Assembly (NCBI RefSeq): GCF_001050375.1 | Contig: NZ_KQ130484.1 | Span: 158,659 to 222,658 of the forward strand | Direction: 5' to 3' | DNA length: 64,000 nucleotides | Source of the DNA: Catenovulum maritimum | Lineage (GTDB): Bacteria; Pseudomonadota; Gammaproteobacteria; Enterobacterales; Alteromonadaceae | Shown here: positions 17,714-27,127 of the stretch, one piece after another | Position numbering within the stretch: position 1 is the first letter of the stretch | Layout: every line of letters begins with the position of its first letter | Translations under genes and position numbers: made by a program | Notes under the pieces: model-generated | Databases searched by the model: none | What the model was told of the DNA's origin: nothing | What the model saw: the letters and a program-made list of their open reading frames with translations, nothing else

Positions 17714-18071
17714 TGTTTTATCTCCAAAGATTTTAATTTCCAAGTGTACTGCAAACAGACATGTCAAAAAGACCACGTTTGAAGGCATTGGTTTTACAGT
17801 AGTTTACAAATTGAAATATGACAAGTTGAAATTAGTAAATTCATTAAAATTTTATAATCCTAACGTCTCTTTGTGCTGCACTTCACGAAAATTTTAATGA
17901 AAGCCTTATTTTTAGCATAAAAAATAAACGCTTAGCTAAAGGACGGCATGTTTGATTGCCAAAATACGATTTAGATCAATGAATCTTAATAAAGATATAG
18001 TGAAACGTTTTAGAGATGCTGGCATAATTTGACTACGATTTTAATTCTGTTATTGAATTAAAAAAATTTAA
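17714..18071. other. Intergenic region between divergent pilA and moaA
   Basis: No gene is visible in these roughly 360 bases. The half near 17714-17800 must hold the pilA leader and promoter. I saw a sequence vaguely like a -24/-12 box at about 17755-17771 (minus strand), but its spacing is one base too long. The half near 18000-18070 should hold the moa promoter. It is very AT-rich. Confidence 0.6.
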
Positions 18072-18195
18072 AACTCCGAGCTTCTCCGCCTAAGTCTTGC
18101 ATAAGTTGTCAGTTTGATATGGTTGTTTGGCCGCTAGTGAATCATGTATTAACTAGCCAGGGTTCAATCAGAAATTGATTTAGCCTCCCTTACTT
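18072..18195 (+). ncRNA. Structured moaA leader, probable Moco-type riboswitch
   Basis: The bases before moaA are clearly more GC-rich than the surrounding DNA and contain CTCCGAGC, a stem TGG..CTAGT/ACTAG..CCA (about 18128-18159), a small hairpin AATCA/TGATT with a GAAA-containing loop (about 18166-18181) and GCCTCCC just before the Shine-Dalgarno. Moco-sensing RNAs are known in front of moaA operons in gammaproteobacteria, and the location is right. I identify it by position, the hairpins and remembered motif fragments, not by a covariance-model match, so the family and exact ends are tentative. Confidence 0.55.
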
Positions 18196-18208
18196 GGAAA
18201 GGTGTTTA

Positions 18209-19183
18209 ATGTTAAAAGATAAATTAGGGCGTGAATTTCATTATTTGCGCTTATCGATCACTGACGTCTGTAATTTTAAATGTAATTACTGCTTACCAGA
18301 CGGCTATCAGTGTGATTCTGAAAGAAACTTCCTTTCTGTTGAAGAGATCCGCCGTTTAGTGACAGGTTTTGCTCGCTTAGGTACGAGTAAAATACGTATT
18401 ACAGGTGGAGAACCGGCACTTCGTAAAGACTTACCCTTAATTATTAAAACTTGTAAAAGTATTCCTGGCATTAATAAGGTCGCAATTACGACGAATGGTT
18501 ATAATTTAGAGCACAAAATTGAGCAATGGGTCGAAGCAGGATTAGACGCGCTTAATGTCAGTATTGATAGCTTAAAGCCCGATGTGTTCAGACTTATCAC
18601 AGGTCATGATAAATTAACTAGCATTTTACGTGGTTTAGATAAAGCTCACCAACTAGGCATTAAAGATATCAAAATAAATGCGGTTTTGATGAAAGCATTT
18701 AATGCGAGCGAATTTACCGATTACCTAAATTGGATGAGAGATAAACCTTACACTTTACGTTTTATTGAATTAATGCAAACAGGGGATAACCTTAACTTTT
18801 TTAAACAGAATCATGTTAAGGGTGAAGACTTAAAAAAACAATTACTCGATGATAGCTGGTCTAGTGTTATTCGTAAAAAAGACGCAGGACCCGCGCAAGA
18901 ATTTTTCCATCCCGATTATCAAGGACGAATTGGTCTAATCATGCCTTATAGTAAAGATTTCTGCCAAACATGTAATCGTCTAAGAATAAGTGCGTTAGCC
19001 AAATTACATCTTTGCTTGTTTACAGAGGAAGGAATTGATTTTAGACCTTTACTGCAAAGTGATGAGCAACTAGATGAATTTACCACAAGTTTGCAGCAAG
19101 CATTGAGACAAAAAACGGCGAGTCATTTATTACAAGATGGCGAAACAGGCATAACAAAACATCTAGCTATGATTGGAGGCTAA
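18209..19183 (+). CDS. moaA: GTP 3',8-cyclase MoaA
   Basis: Radical SAM enzyme that converts GTP to 3',8-cyclo-GTP in the first step of molybdenum cofactor synthesis, working with MoaC. The 324-residue protein has the N-terminal cluster motif CNFKCNYC (about residues 21-28), the GGEPALR segment, the C-terminal second-cluster cysteines (CQTCNRLR...LHLCLF) and the essential C-terminal Gly-Gly. I start at ATG 18209, preceded by AAAGG six bases upstream; an upstream TTG in frame overlaps that Shine-Dalgarno and is unlikely. First gene of the moaA-mobA-moaB-moaC-moaD operon. Confidence 0.95.
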   Translation: MLKDKLGREFHYLRLSITDVCNFKCNYCLPDGYQCDSERNFLSVEEIRRLVTGFARLGTSKIRITGGEPALRKDLPLIIKTCKSIPGINKVAITTNGYNLEHKIEQWVEAGLDALNVSIDSLKPDVFRLITGHDKLTSILRGLDKAHQLGIKDIKINAVLMKAFNASEFTDYLNWMRDKPYTLRFIELMQTGDNLNFFKQNHVKGEDLKKQLLDDSWSSVIRKKDAGPAQEFFHPDYQGRIGLIMPYSKDFCQTCNRLRISALAKLHLCLFTEEGIDFRPLLQSDEQLDEFTTSLQQALRQKTASHLLQDGETGITKHLAMIGG

Positions 19184-19187
19184 CCAA

Positions 19188-19760
19188 GTGGCAACATACG
19201 GACTCATTTTAGCGGGTGGTTTATCTACCCGTATGGGACAAGATAAAGCTGAGTTAAAGCTCGGAGATAAAAACCTACTTGAAATCAAAAAATCGCTTTT
19301 AAATGAAGCGGGGATCGAAAAAGTCATTATTAGTGGTAAGGAAAAAGATCAGCTTAACGACCTAGAGTCTGGGTTAGGGCCGCTTGCTGGTATTCAAGCT
19401 TTTTGTCATGCCTACCCAGATGCCGAAGATCTACTTGTTTTACCTGTCGACATGCCAGCTTTAGATACCAAGGCATTGATCGAACTACTTAATTTTGGGC
19501 AACACCATAAAGTTTCCTGTTGTTTTGATTCTACTTGGTTGCCTGCATATTTTGCAGACATCTCTCAGTTAAGTAATATTGTTGATGAAATTTTAAAGTC
19601 TGAGCGGCAGTCATCTCGTTCAATTAATGCTGTATTCAAACAAATGAATGGCCAAACTTTGCCAATAACGAATCGCGCAGAAATGCTAATAAACGTTAAC
19701 ACTCCAGAGCAATGGCAATCATTTTTAACCCAGTTTATGAATAATACCAAGGAGCAATAA
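19188..19760 (+). CDS. mobA: Molybdenum cofactor guanylyltransferase MobA
   Basis: Transfers GMP from GTP to molybdopterin to make the MGD form used by DMSO-reductase-family enzymes. The 190-residue protein begins with the nucleotidyltransferase signature LILAGGLSTRMGQDKAEL and has the LPVDMP metal-binding segment. GTG 19188 is chosen as start because GGAGG lies eight bases upstream and overlaps the end of moaA. Its stop overlaps the next start (TAATG). Its presence predicts that the cell has MGD enzymes such as nitrate, DMSO or TMAO reductases or formate dehydrogenase. Confidence 0.92.
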   Translation: MATYGLILAGGLSTRMGQDKAELKLGDKNLLEIKKSLLNEAGIEKVIISGKEKDQLNDLESGLGPLAGIQAFCHAYPDAEDLLVLPVDMPALDTKALIELLNFGQHHKVSCCFDSTWLPAYFADISQLSNIVDEILKSERQSSRSINAVFKQMNGQTLPITNRAEMLINVNTPEQWQSFLTQFMNNTKEQ

Positions 19761-20305
19761 TGGCCCATAAAGAAAAACAAGCCTTCCAACCGCTTAATGT
19801 TGCAGTCATGACGATTTCTGATACTCGTACTTTAGAAACAGATACTTCGGGTCAGTACTTGGTAGATGCTTTAACACAAGCAGGGCACAATATTTCAGAT
19901 AGATGCATTGTGATAGATGACATTTATCAAATTAGAGCTGAAATGTCGAAATGGATAGCTTCTGAAGATATACAAGTTGTGATCACAACGGGTGGAACTG
20001 GATTTACGGGAAGAGACAGTACACCTGAAGCAGTGAAGCCATTATTTGATAAAACAGTTGAAGGTTTTGGTGAGCTGTTTAGACAAGTTTCATTGCCGGA
20101 TATAGGCACATCAACGATTCAATCTAGAGCGCTAGCTGGATTAGCAAATAATGTGGTTGTTTTTTGCTTACCTGGTTCGACTGGGGCGTGTAAAACAGGT
20201 TGGAATGAGATTATTAAATCTCAAATCGACGCGTCGACAGGACCATGTAATTTTGTACCTCATTTAAAAAAATCTTCGGTTCAAGCTTGTAAATCAAGAG
20301 GTTAA
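19760..20305 (+). CDS. moaB: Molybdopterin adenylyltransferase-type protein MoaB
   Basis: A MoaB/Mog family protein of the molybdenum cofactor pathway. The 181 residues contain [18 protein letters not shown] at the start, the molybdopterin-binding [16 protein letters not shown] motif (about 75-90) and FCLPGSTGA. The C-terminal extension ([10 protein letters not shown]) is MoaB-like. In organisms that lack Mog or MogA, MoaB can do the adenylylation before molybdate insertion. It overlaps mobA by one base and is followed by moaC one base after its stop. Confidence 0.9.
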   Translation: MAHKEKQAFQPLNVAVMTISDTRTLETDTSGQYLVDALTQAGHNISDRCIVIDDIYQIRAEMSKWIASEDIQVVITTGGTGFTGRDSTPEAVKPLFDKTVEGFGELFRQVSLPDIGTSTIQSRALAGLANNVVVFCLPGSTGACKTGWNEIIKSQIDASTGPCNFVPHLKKSSVQACKSRG

Positions 20306-20306
20306 A

Positions 20307-20786
20307 ATGGCATTAACTCACTTAAATTCTCAAGGTGAAGCTAACATGGTTGATGTTAGCGCCAAATCTATTACCGCAAGAACGGCGACAGCTGAAGCTT
20401 ATATATACATGTCAGAGGCTACTCTCGAGCTAATCCAATCTGGTGGTCATGCTAAAGGGGATGTGTTTGCAGTGGCCAGAATTGCAGGCATACAAGCAGC
20501 TAAAAAGTGTTCGGACCTGATTCCTTTATGTCATCCGTTAATGCTATCGAAAGTACAAGTTGACTTTGACGTTGAACTTGTAAATAAACGTGTTCGAATT
20601 GAAACCTTATGTAAACTTGCTGGACAAACTGGGGTTGAAATGGAAGCCTTAACAGCTGCATCAGTTGCGGCATTAACTCTGTTTGATATGTGTAAAGCGG
20701 TAGATCCTGAAATGGAGATAACTGGTATTAAAGTACTCACGAAAGCAGGTGGTAAAACTGGTGATTGGCAAAGGGAGACAGCTTAA
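20307..20786 (+). CDS. moaC: Cyclic pyranopterin monophosphate synthase MoaC
   Basis: Converts the MoaA product 3',8-cyclo-GTP to cyclic pyranopterin monophosphate. The 159-residue protein has the family's typical length and motifs: [31 protein letters not shown] (metal and substrate contacts around residues 75-87), [20 protein letters not shown] and the late KTGG. The TAATG junction overlaps moaD, so translation is coupled. Confidence 0.96.
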   Translation: MALTHLNSQGEANMVDVSAKSITARTATAEAYIYMSEATLELIQSGGHAKGDVFAVARIAGIQAAKKCSDLIPLCHPLMLSKVQVDFDVELVNKRVRIETLCKLAGQTGVEMEALTAASVAALTLFDMCKAVDPEMEITGIKVLTKAGGKTGDWQRETA

Positions 20787-21031
20787 TGATTAAAGTTTTA
20801 TTCTTTGCCAAGTTAAAAGAAGATTTAAATTCAGCAGGTGTGGAGTTGGAGTTCGACTCAATCAGTGTTCAAGCATTGAAACAAAAACTGGTTGAGCTTA
20901 ACCCCAGTTGGGCGAAATCCTTGTCTCAGTCAAATGTGTTATCTGCAGTGAATCAAACTATGGTTGGTTCAGAATTTATCGTTAAAGCGGGAGATGAAGT
21001 CGCTTTTTTCCCTCCCGTAACCGGTGGTTGA
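20786..21031 (+). CDS. moaD: Molybdopterin synthase small subunit MoaD
   Basis: Ubiquitin-fold sulfur carrier whose C-terminal Gly-Gly is thiocarboxylated and delivers sulfur to cyclic pyranopterin. The 81-residue protein starts [14 protein letters not shown] and ends FFPPVTGG, both typical. I use the ATG that overlaps the moaC stop. The large subunit MoaE, normally the next gene, is not here: the operon ends and a sulfatase follows. Confidence 0.93.
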   Translation: MIKVLFFAKLKEDLNSAGVELEFDSISVQALKQKLVELNPSWAKSLSQSNVLSAVNQTMVGSEFIVKAGDEVAFFPPVTGG

Positions 21032-21043
21032 TTGATTAAATAG

Positions 21044-21080
21044 CAAGGTTAGCCTTTTTATCTATCAGCCGCTAACCTTG
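21044..21080 (+). terminator. Long inverted repeat ending the moa operon
   Basis: CAAGGTTAGC and GCTAACCTTG form a perfect ten-base stem with a 17-base loop, beginning 13 nt after the moaD stop. No T tract follows, so it may protect the mRNA end or terminate weakly. Confidence 0.5.
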
Positions 21081-21186
21081 TATACCGAGTCGCTTTGACT
21101 TGAGCTTAGCTTTAAGCTTTGGGAAATTAAATGCGGCTTGGATATATCCATATTAGCTGGATATATTTAATTGAAAGAACCTATCT

Positions 21187-22812
21187 ATGCTTACATCTAA
21201 TTTGTATCAAGCGGTAAAGTATTTTGCTACCAGCTTAGTTATTTTACTGACTATATTTTTGCCCACTGCTTACAGTGATGACAATTTACCTAAACCTAAC
21301 TTTTTGTTTATTGCTGTTGATGATTTAAACGTCTTCAATACTCCAATGGGTCAAGTGCCTGATAGTTTTCTTCGCAAAGTTTACCCTGATGATAAGTTGC
21401 GTAAGAAAATAATAGATAAATTAACCCCTAATCTTAATAGACTTGCTCAAAAATCTCTTACCTTTGAACGTGCTTATACGGCATCACCTTTATGCGGGCC
21501 TTCACGAACTGCATTGCTAACAGGTGTATCTGCACATGTATCAGGTTATTATCAACACGATAAACATTTCCGCTTATATGATAATTTGCAGTATGTTGTC
21601 ACACTTCCACAATATTTAAAGCAAAATGGCTATTACACAGCAGGGGCAGGAAAGGTTTTCCATAAAGGTCGCTCAGAAAAGCATAATGGGTATTTTAGTG
21701 AATGGGCAGATCAAACATATTCTTGGAGTAACTGGATTGAAGTGCATTCAGGAACGGGTGGTCAAACAGCTAAAGGCGATAAGAAAAAAGTAGTAATCTC
21801 TAAGTATTGGCCACCAGGTGGACCGAATTTTACTAAGTTTGGCAGCCATAATGTGCCAGCTAAACTTTCAAATGATTATATTAATGCTAGCTATGTTGCG
21901 AATATGCTGCTTTACGGGAAGGCGAGCTTAAAAAATACCAAAGGTGAGTTAATTACGACACAACGCCCAAAAGGGAAACCTTGGTTTTTGGCTGCTGGAA
22001 TCTTTGCTCCTCATATGCCTTGGATCGTAGAACAAAAATATCTAGATAGGTTCCCTCAAGAGGAAATGTCAATTGATAGAGAGTTGCTTAACTGGCTATC
22101 TCAAGATTTAGCCGATCTATCTACAACAGGGAAGAAAATCACGACTAACACTCGATTTGATAAATTGATAAAGCACGGATTAACGTTAGATGGAGAAAAT
22201 GGAGATATAAATGGCTGGAAAGCCATGTTTCAAGCTTATTTAGCAACAACAGCGTTCGCCGATGAAAGCATTGGTGTTTTAGTTGATGCGATAGAGAATA
22301 ACCCAGAGAAAGATAATACAGTGGTGGTTTTATGGAGCGATCATGGTTATCACCTTGGCGATAAAAACCGCAAAGGAAAAACCACCTTATGGGAAGCATC
22401 AACTCATTCTAATTTGATTATTCTAGATCCTAGATTCATGGGTGCTAGCACGGGGCAAAGAACCTTAAGTGGTGCGAGTTTGCAGGATATATACCCAACC
22501 ATAGTTTCGCTTGCTGGTTTAAAACGCCCTAAGCATATATATGGCTTTGATTTAACACCAGTGTTAAAACAACCAGAAAATGATTGGAATAAAGCGGTTT
22601 TAAGTACTTATGGTGAAGGTAATCATACGATTCGTTTTGGTGATTATCGATATATTCGGTTTAAAAATGGAGACCAAGAGTTATATGATTTAGTTATAGA
22701 TCCATTTGAAGAAATCAACCTTGCTAATCAAGCTGGTCATAGCCACCATTTAGTAGAATTTAGTCGTAAACTAGACCAAAGATTAGCTATGACACCTGAA
22801 CAATTTTATTAG
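21187..22812 (+). CDS. Exported type I sulfatase (iduronate-2-sulfatase-like)
   Basis: Hydrolyses a sulfate ester, probably on an algal or animal polysaccharide, in the periplasm or outside the cell. The 541-residue precursor has a signal peptide (hydrophobic 14-28, likely cut after PTAYS). It shows the metal-binding VDDLN near 44-48, the C-x-P-S-R site CGPSR (103-107), whose Cys must be oxidised to formylglycine, and a later SDHGYHLGDK metal and substrate segment. Overall it resembles the iduronate-sulfatase-like S1_7 type. It stands alone: no maturase, porin or glycoside hydrolase is adjacent. Substrate cannot be told from sequence. Confidence 0.92.
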   Translation: MLTSNLYQAVKYFATSLVILLTIFLPTAYSDDNLPKPNFLFIAVDDLNVFNTPMGQVPDSFLRKVYPDDKLRKKIIDKLTPNLNRLAQKSLTFERAYTASPLCGPSRTALLTGVSAHVSGYYQHDKHFRLYDNLQYVVTLPQYLKQNGYYTAGAGKVFHKGRSEKHNGYFSEWADQTYSWSNWIEVHSGTGGQTAKGDKKKVVISKYWPPGGPNFTKFGSHNVPAKLSNDYINASYVANMLLYGKASLKNTKGELITTQRPKGKPWFLAAGIFAPHMPWIVEQKYLDRFPQEEMSIDRELLNWLSQDLADLSTTGKKITTNTRFDKLIKHGLTLDGENGDINGWKAMFQAYLATTAFADESIGVLVDAIENNPEKDNTVVVLWSDHGYHLGDKNRKGKTTLWEASTHSNLIILDPRFMGASTGQRTLSGASLQDIYPTIVSLAGLKRPKHIYGFDLTPVLKQPENDWNKAVLSTYGEGNHTIRFGDYRYIRFKNGDQELYDLVIDPFEEINLANQAGHSHHLVEFSRKLDQRLAMTPEQFY

Positions 22813-22837
22813 TCTTGATTGTTCGTTAGTAATCTAG

Positions 22838-22868
22838 CTTTAGGCTAACCTGAGTCGTTAGCCTAAAG
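22838..22868. terminator. Bidirectional hairpin between sulfatase and DUF2333 gene
   Basis: A perfect 12-base stem CTTTAGGCTAAC/GTTAGCCTAAAG with a seven-base loop sits between two converging genes. T tracts are short on both sides; the role is inferred from the convergent position. Confidence 0.6.
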
Positions 22869-22901
22869 TATTTAGCTAGATTAAATAAGAAAGGGTTAAG
22901 T

Positions 22902-23873
22902 TTAACCTTGAGACAACAGCTCTCTTAATTCAATTAATGCGGCGTTTGCTCTAGAAACATAGTTAGCCATCACTAGGCTGTGATTAGCTAAAAACCCAAA
23001 GCCATCACCATTTAGTATCATAGGGCTCCAAACTGTTTCTTGTGTTGCCTCTAGCTCCCGGATAATTTGTTGTAAGCTCACCGTCGCATTTTTCTTAGCT
23101 AATACGCTGGCAAAATCTTTTTCGATGGCTTTCAAGAAATGCAATAAAGCCCAGCAGGTACCTCGTGCTTCAAAAAATACATCATCAATTTTCCACCAAC
23201 TTGTTTTAACCATAGTTTGCATCGGAGTTATGGTAGATTGGTTTGCGTTTATATCACCAGCCAAATTGATATTGAGTGAATTTTTACCGACGCTCGAGCT
23301 TAGTTTTTGTGATGTTGAACCTAAGCGTTTCTCTACTTCTTTAAGCCAATCTTTGAGGTTATCTGCTCTTGAGTAAAATTGACCATCAGCTTGATTTTCA
23401 TCTGTCAGTCGCGTTCTATATCGTTTTAAAGCATTTATCGCTTGTTGATATTCACCTTCTGCACTAGGCCAAGCCCAGCTGTAATGGTCTATGTTAAATT
23501 GAGGTTGAGCGACCTTTAAATCTATATCTTCTTGAGATTGGGATTGGGAGCGACTAAAGTCTTTTCTCATAGCAAGAGCAAGATCTCTTACTTGTTCTAA
23601 TGCGCCAAACTCCCATGCAGGCATATTGTCCATGAATACAGAAGGCGGGAGTTTATCATTGGCTAAGTAGCCACCTGGTTTATTCAGTAAAGTTTCAGCA
23701 ACAAATATCAGTGCGCTAGTCGTTGGATAGCCAGTCACTTCTTGATGTGGTTGTGCTATTTCAGTGATATCGACAATTTCTGGTTCAGAGCTCCACCATA
23801 CTGAGATTATCCAAAACAGAATCAAAATCAATACTGTGGCTAAGCCACTCCATTGGGCAATTCTTGCATTCAT
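22902..23873 (-). CDS. DUF2333 family membrane-anchored protein
   Basis: A 323-residue protein with one N-terminal membrane helix (about residues 10-30, ATVLILILFWIISVWW) and a large domain that would face the periplasm. The GYPTTSALIFVAETLLNKPGGYLANDK segment and MDNMPAWEFGALEQVRDLALAMR are typical of the DUF2333 family, which has no assigned function. Its start is ten bases after the stop of the PCu(A)C chaperone gene, so the two probably share a transcript. I know of no established link with copper. Confidence 0.8.
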   Translation of the reverse strand: MNARIAQWSGLATVLILILFWIISVWWSSEPEIVDITEIAQPHQEVTGYPTTSALIFVAETLLNKPGGYLANDKLPPSVFMDNMPAWEFGALEQVRDLALAMRKDFSRSQSQSQEDIDLKVAQPQFNIDHYSWAWPSAEGEYQQAINALKRYRTRLTDENQADGQFYSRADNLKDWLKEVEKRLGSTSQKLSSSVGKNSLNINLAGDINANQSTITPMQTMVKTSWWKIDDVFFEARGTCWALLHFLKAIEKDFASVLAKKNATVSLQQIIRELEATQETVWSPMILNGDGFGFLANHSLVMANYVSRANAALIELRELLSQG

Positions 23874-23882
23874 AAAATATCC

Positions 23883-24335
23883 TTAGTGGTGACTGTGGTC
23901 ACTATGCTTAGATGACGTTATATCTTTAATCTCAGCCATGACTTTATAAGCATTATTATCTTTGTCATGCAGCATAAATATAACACAATGCTCTTTTTGC
24001 CAGCCTGGGTTTAATTTAAAAAGCATTAGGTGCATGCCACCACTTTTTAACTCTACACTTTGATTGGCAGGTATGGTTAAGCTAGCTAATTTTTGCATCT
24101 TAGCCATTCCATTTTCCCAGTTGTGAGTATGAAATTCAGTTTTAATACTTTCGTCACTGCTTACTTTTGTTAGGTGAATGTCTTTGTTTGACGTGTTTTT
24201 TATCGTCATGTAAGCCGCGGTGTTAGCTTGACCTGGTGGGGTTGTTCTTACTACAGCATTTTCAAAAACTAAGCTTGCCTGTGCAGAAAACACACAGGCA
24301 AATGCCATGCTGAGGGCAAATATATATTTTTTCAT
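23883..24335 (-). CDS. Periplasmic copper chaperone PCu(A)C
   Basis: Periplasmic Cu(I) carrier of the kind that supplies cytochrome oxidase CuA or CuB sites. The 150-residue precursor has a signal peptide (cut near AQAS, residue 21). The family's metal-binding spacing is visible: an early His pair in FHTHNW, then GMAKM, then GGMHLML. The C-terminus adds a His-rich tail (KHSDHSHH) that may also bind metal. No cytochrome oxidase genes are nearby. Confidence 0.88.
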   Translation of the reverse strand: MKKYIFALSMAFACVFSAQASLVFENAVVRTTPPGQANTAAYMTIKNTSNKDIHLTKVSSDESIKTEFHTHNWENGMAKMQKLASLTIPANQSVELKSGGMHLMLFKLNPGWQKEHCVIFMLHDKDNNAYKVMAEIKDITSSKHSDHSHH

Positions 24336-24368
24336 CTAGTAAAATAAACTCGTTTATAAGTATTTTAA

Positions 24369-26000
24369 TTATACCTTAAACATACCAGATGTTGCTTTAA
24401 GTTGCGCTGCTAAATCTGCTAATTCGTTACTAACTTGTGCTAACGAAGCTGAGCTTTGCTCTGTTTCTGAGGTTTTCTGATATATGTCGTCGGTGTGATG
24501 AACTATCTTATCAGCGAGGACAGATTGTTGTTCTGTCGTTTCTGCTATATGACTGTTCATCTCGCTTATTTGGTGGATTGTTTGGTTAATTGAAAACAGG
24601 CTTTCTCCCGCTTGGTTGGCAGTATCAACACACTCTTGGGCAGTCTCTGTACCAATAGCCATGGCTTGTACAGCAGAGTTAGACGCATTATGTAATTGTT
24701 CAATAGTTTCATTGATTTGTTTCGTCGACTCTTGCGTGCGAGAAGCGAGGGTTCTTACTTCATCTGCTACTACGGCAAAGCCTCGACCTTGTTCCCCGGC
24801 TCTAGCTGCTTCGATAGCCGCATTTAGCGCAAGTAAGTTTGTTTGTTCTGCAATAGAACGAATAACATCTAGTACAACGCCTACTTGCTCACAATCTTGT
24901 TTTAATTGTTCAATTACGCTCGCAGTTTGAGTGGAATTATCTGACATTTGTTGAATTTTTCGCACGGTTAAATCGACGACTTCTTTACCTTTAGTTGCCG
25001 CTTGAGTCGCTTGGTTGGTTGAGTCAGCTGCATTGGCTGCACTTTCGGCGACATCTTTAACAGATATTTGCATATCTTCTACAGAATGCTTGGTCTCTGA
25101 TGCACTCTGTTTTTGTTTGAGTACTGTATCATTAGTTTGATCGGCTAAGGATTGGAGTTGATTAGCTAATTCAGCTAATGGTAATGAGGTATTTACTACT
25201 TTACGAATAACATCTTGGAGTTGATCCATAAAAGAGTTAAACCAAAAAACCAGCTGACCAATTTCATCATTTCGCTTTACTTTAATTCTAACGGTTAAAT
25301 CGCCATTTTCTTCTGCAATATTTCTTAAGCTATTAATTACTTTAGTTAGATTCTTCTTAATACTGTTTGAAATTAAGATCGACGGCACTGCAAGTAATAC
25401 TGTTACAACAACAAACATAAATATACCAATAGTGATAAGAGCTGAAGCTGTGTTACTTGAATCATCAATTGCGAGTCTAAAGTTTTCTTCACGTTTTGAT
25501 TCAAAGTTTTGCATAGATGCTGCAAGCTCATCATAGATTTTATTTACTTTTTCAGCTCTTTGAGCAAGTGTTGAGAAATCCGCTGTGTTATTAACCATTT
25601 CATAGCTGATTGTCCGAGCGCCTGTGTAGTAAGCATCAAAGTTTTTTGTAAATGCCGTCGCATCGGCTCTAAATGCATTGTTAAATGTACCTAGTTTACT
25701 GATAGATTGTTTAAACTCTTCCGCAGATTTATCAGCTGATAAGATGGTATCTTCATCACCTGTGGTGACGGCACTGCTTAGCTTGTCTTTAATTTTTTCT
25801 AAACGAAACAAGTTATCTTTAGTCAGTTGCAGGCTGGGAAAGTGAACATCTCTCACTTCTTCTAAAATGCTGACATTACTTGAGGCTTTTCCATAGGTTA
25901 ATAAGACATAAATTAAAAAACCAATAGCCCCTATCAATGGTATTAGGTATATCTTCATTGCTAAAGATAAAGATGATTTTGCGGGCGAGTTTTCTATCAT
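24369..26000 (-). CDS. Methyl-accepting chemotaxis protein
   Basis: Chemoreceptor of 543 residues. TM1 is about residues 15-37, a helical ligand-binding region about 40-185, TM2 about 186-210, HAMP about 210-262, and the signalling domain from 270. The hairpin tip is the highly conserved segment around [32 protein letters not shown] (about 385-416; only its type is given). No C-terminal CheR-tethering pentapeptide is seen. The ligand is unknown; the long two-helix periplasmic part suggests a 4HB-like sensor. It stands between the copper chaperone and phosphatase genes. Confidence 0.93.
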   Translation of the reverse strand: MIENSPAKSSLSLAMKIYLIPLIGAIGFLIYVLLTYGKASSNVSILEEVRDVHFPSLQLTKDNLFRLEKIKDKLSSAVTTGDEDTILSADKSAEEFKQSISKLGTFNNAFRADATAFTKNFDAYYTGARTISYEMVNNTADFSTLAQRAEKVNKIYDELAASMQNFESKREENFRLAIDDSSNTASALITIGIFMFVVVTVLLAVPSILISNSIKKNLTKVINSLRNIAEENGDLTVRIKVKRNDEIGQLVFWFNSFMDQLQDVIRKVVNTSLPLAELANQLQSLADQTNDTVLKQKQSASETKHSVEDMQISVKDVAESAANAADSTNQATQAATKGKEVVDLTVRKIQQMSDNSTQTASVIEQLKQDCEQVGVVLDVIRSIAEQTNLLALNAAIEAARAGEQGRGFAVVADEVRTLASRTQESTKQINETIEQLHNASNSAVQAMAIGTETAQECVDTANQAGESLFSINQTIHQISEMNSHIAETTEQQSVLADKIVHHTDDIYQKTSETEQSSASLAQVSNELADLAAQLKATSGMFKV

Positions 26001-26060
26001 TAATATTTACCTTTCTATTTATGTACTAATACTTTAGTTAAGTTATTGAAGGTTAACAAG

Positions 26061-26894
26061 TTAAAAACCTTTAAACACATTGTGGTATCCACTAATGGCT
26101 TTATTGATGTCTTTTGGCAGGGTATCACGCCAGCTGCCATAAACTGGATTTGGCAGCATAAACCATCGGCTACCCCACATATCATTGTATTGGTTAACAA
26201 ATTTTTCTCTACCTAAATGTGGTGTTACGATAGATTTTGGAATCATTTGGTTTAAATCATCGCCAATGATCATCAAAATTCGATACCTTTGTGCAATAAA
26301 ACTTCTGCGAGTTGATTGATCTGCATTCCAATCAGAATATTCGCCTCTAAAAAACATATGGTCTTTCGGAAATACGAGCGATAGTCTTTTTAGCATTTTT
26401 AAGGTTTGAGTTTTAATCGGGCAAGGGTCTCTGGGAGTTGGATAACAAATCCTGTCCGAAATTAAAAGCACAGTTACACCTAAGCTGGAAGCTTTTTCGA
26501 TTAAGGTTTTTACGTAAGGTACAATTGGTGCTTTGCCATTTAATACCCACTTATGCCAATCTTTTAAGTTGTGTGCTTCACCATCTTGATGCAGTTCGCC
26601 ATGGTATAACATGGTGCTAATTAAGCTGTCATCTAAGTCTAAAATGATTGCGTTTGGCAACTGAGCAATACCATTTTGATTAAATTGCTCAATTGCAGCT
26701 GTCCATTGATTATCAAATATAGCTTCTTGAAGCTGACTTGAAGCAGCTTTGAATGTTTGAGATAAAACCGCTTTATACTCTGCCGATTTTTGCATCCAAG
26801 CAATTGCGTACCCTCTTTCATCTGCATAAGACAGCTTAGGAAGTGTGAGTACACAAGCTATTATTAAAAAAATTAAACTGCGCATGATAATCAT
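26061..26894 (-). CDS. Secreted HAD-family acid phosphatase
   Basis: A 277-residue precursor with a signal peptide (LIFLIIACVLTLPKLSYA). The HAD motifs are visible: LDLDDSLIS with the nucleophilic Asp (about residue 86), LLISDR for motif II, and IIGDDLNQ for the late acidic motif. It resembles the lipoprotein e(P4)/class B-C acid phosphatase group, which dephosphorylates nucleotides or other organic phosphate in the periplasm, but no lipobox Cys is seen, so it is probably soluble. An in-frame ATG three codons downstream is an equal start candidate. Confidence 0.78.
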   Translation of the reverse strand: MIIMRSLIFLIIACVLTLPKLSYADERGYAIAWMQKSAEYKAVLSQTFKAASSQLQEAIFDNQWTAAIEQFNQNGIAQLPNAIILDLDDSLISTMLYHGELHQDGEAHNLKDWHKWVLNGKAPIVPYVKTLIEKASSLGVTVLLISDRICYPTPRDPCPIKTQTLKMLKRLSLVFPKDHMFFRGEYSDWNADQSTRRSFIAQRYRILMIIGDDLNQMIPKSIVTPHLGREKFVNQYNDMWGSRWFMLPNPVYGSWRDTLPKDINKAISGYHNVFKGF

Positions 26895-27127
26895 TCTGTT
26901 AGTGTTCCATTATTTAAGTATCGGCTATAAAGCTAAATTCTGAAACATTCAATCCGGTGTTAGGCTTATTATTTCAAGCTAGCTATACAGTTTCTTCGTA
27001 TTCTTTAACTTTTCGTTTATTAATTCGCTAATATGCAGCAATAGTGCTAAATCATCTCTTCACTAAATCAGGATTTATTTGATAAGATCCAATTAGTATT
27101 CAATGATTTTAATAAAGAGCGAATAAA

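Noticed and set aside
17755-17771. Minus-strand TGACATG..TTTGCA resembling a sigma-54 promoter for pilA
   Set aside because: The distance between the -24-like and -12-like boxes is one base longer than the near-invariant sigma-54 spacing and the GG is GA. I did not list it as a promoter.
24616-24930. A 104-codon plus-strand frame opposite the chemoreceptor gene
   Set aside because: It is antisense to the most conserved part of the chemoreceptor; its composition mirrors that gene and it has no family likeness or Shine-Dalgarno.
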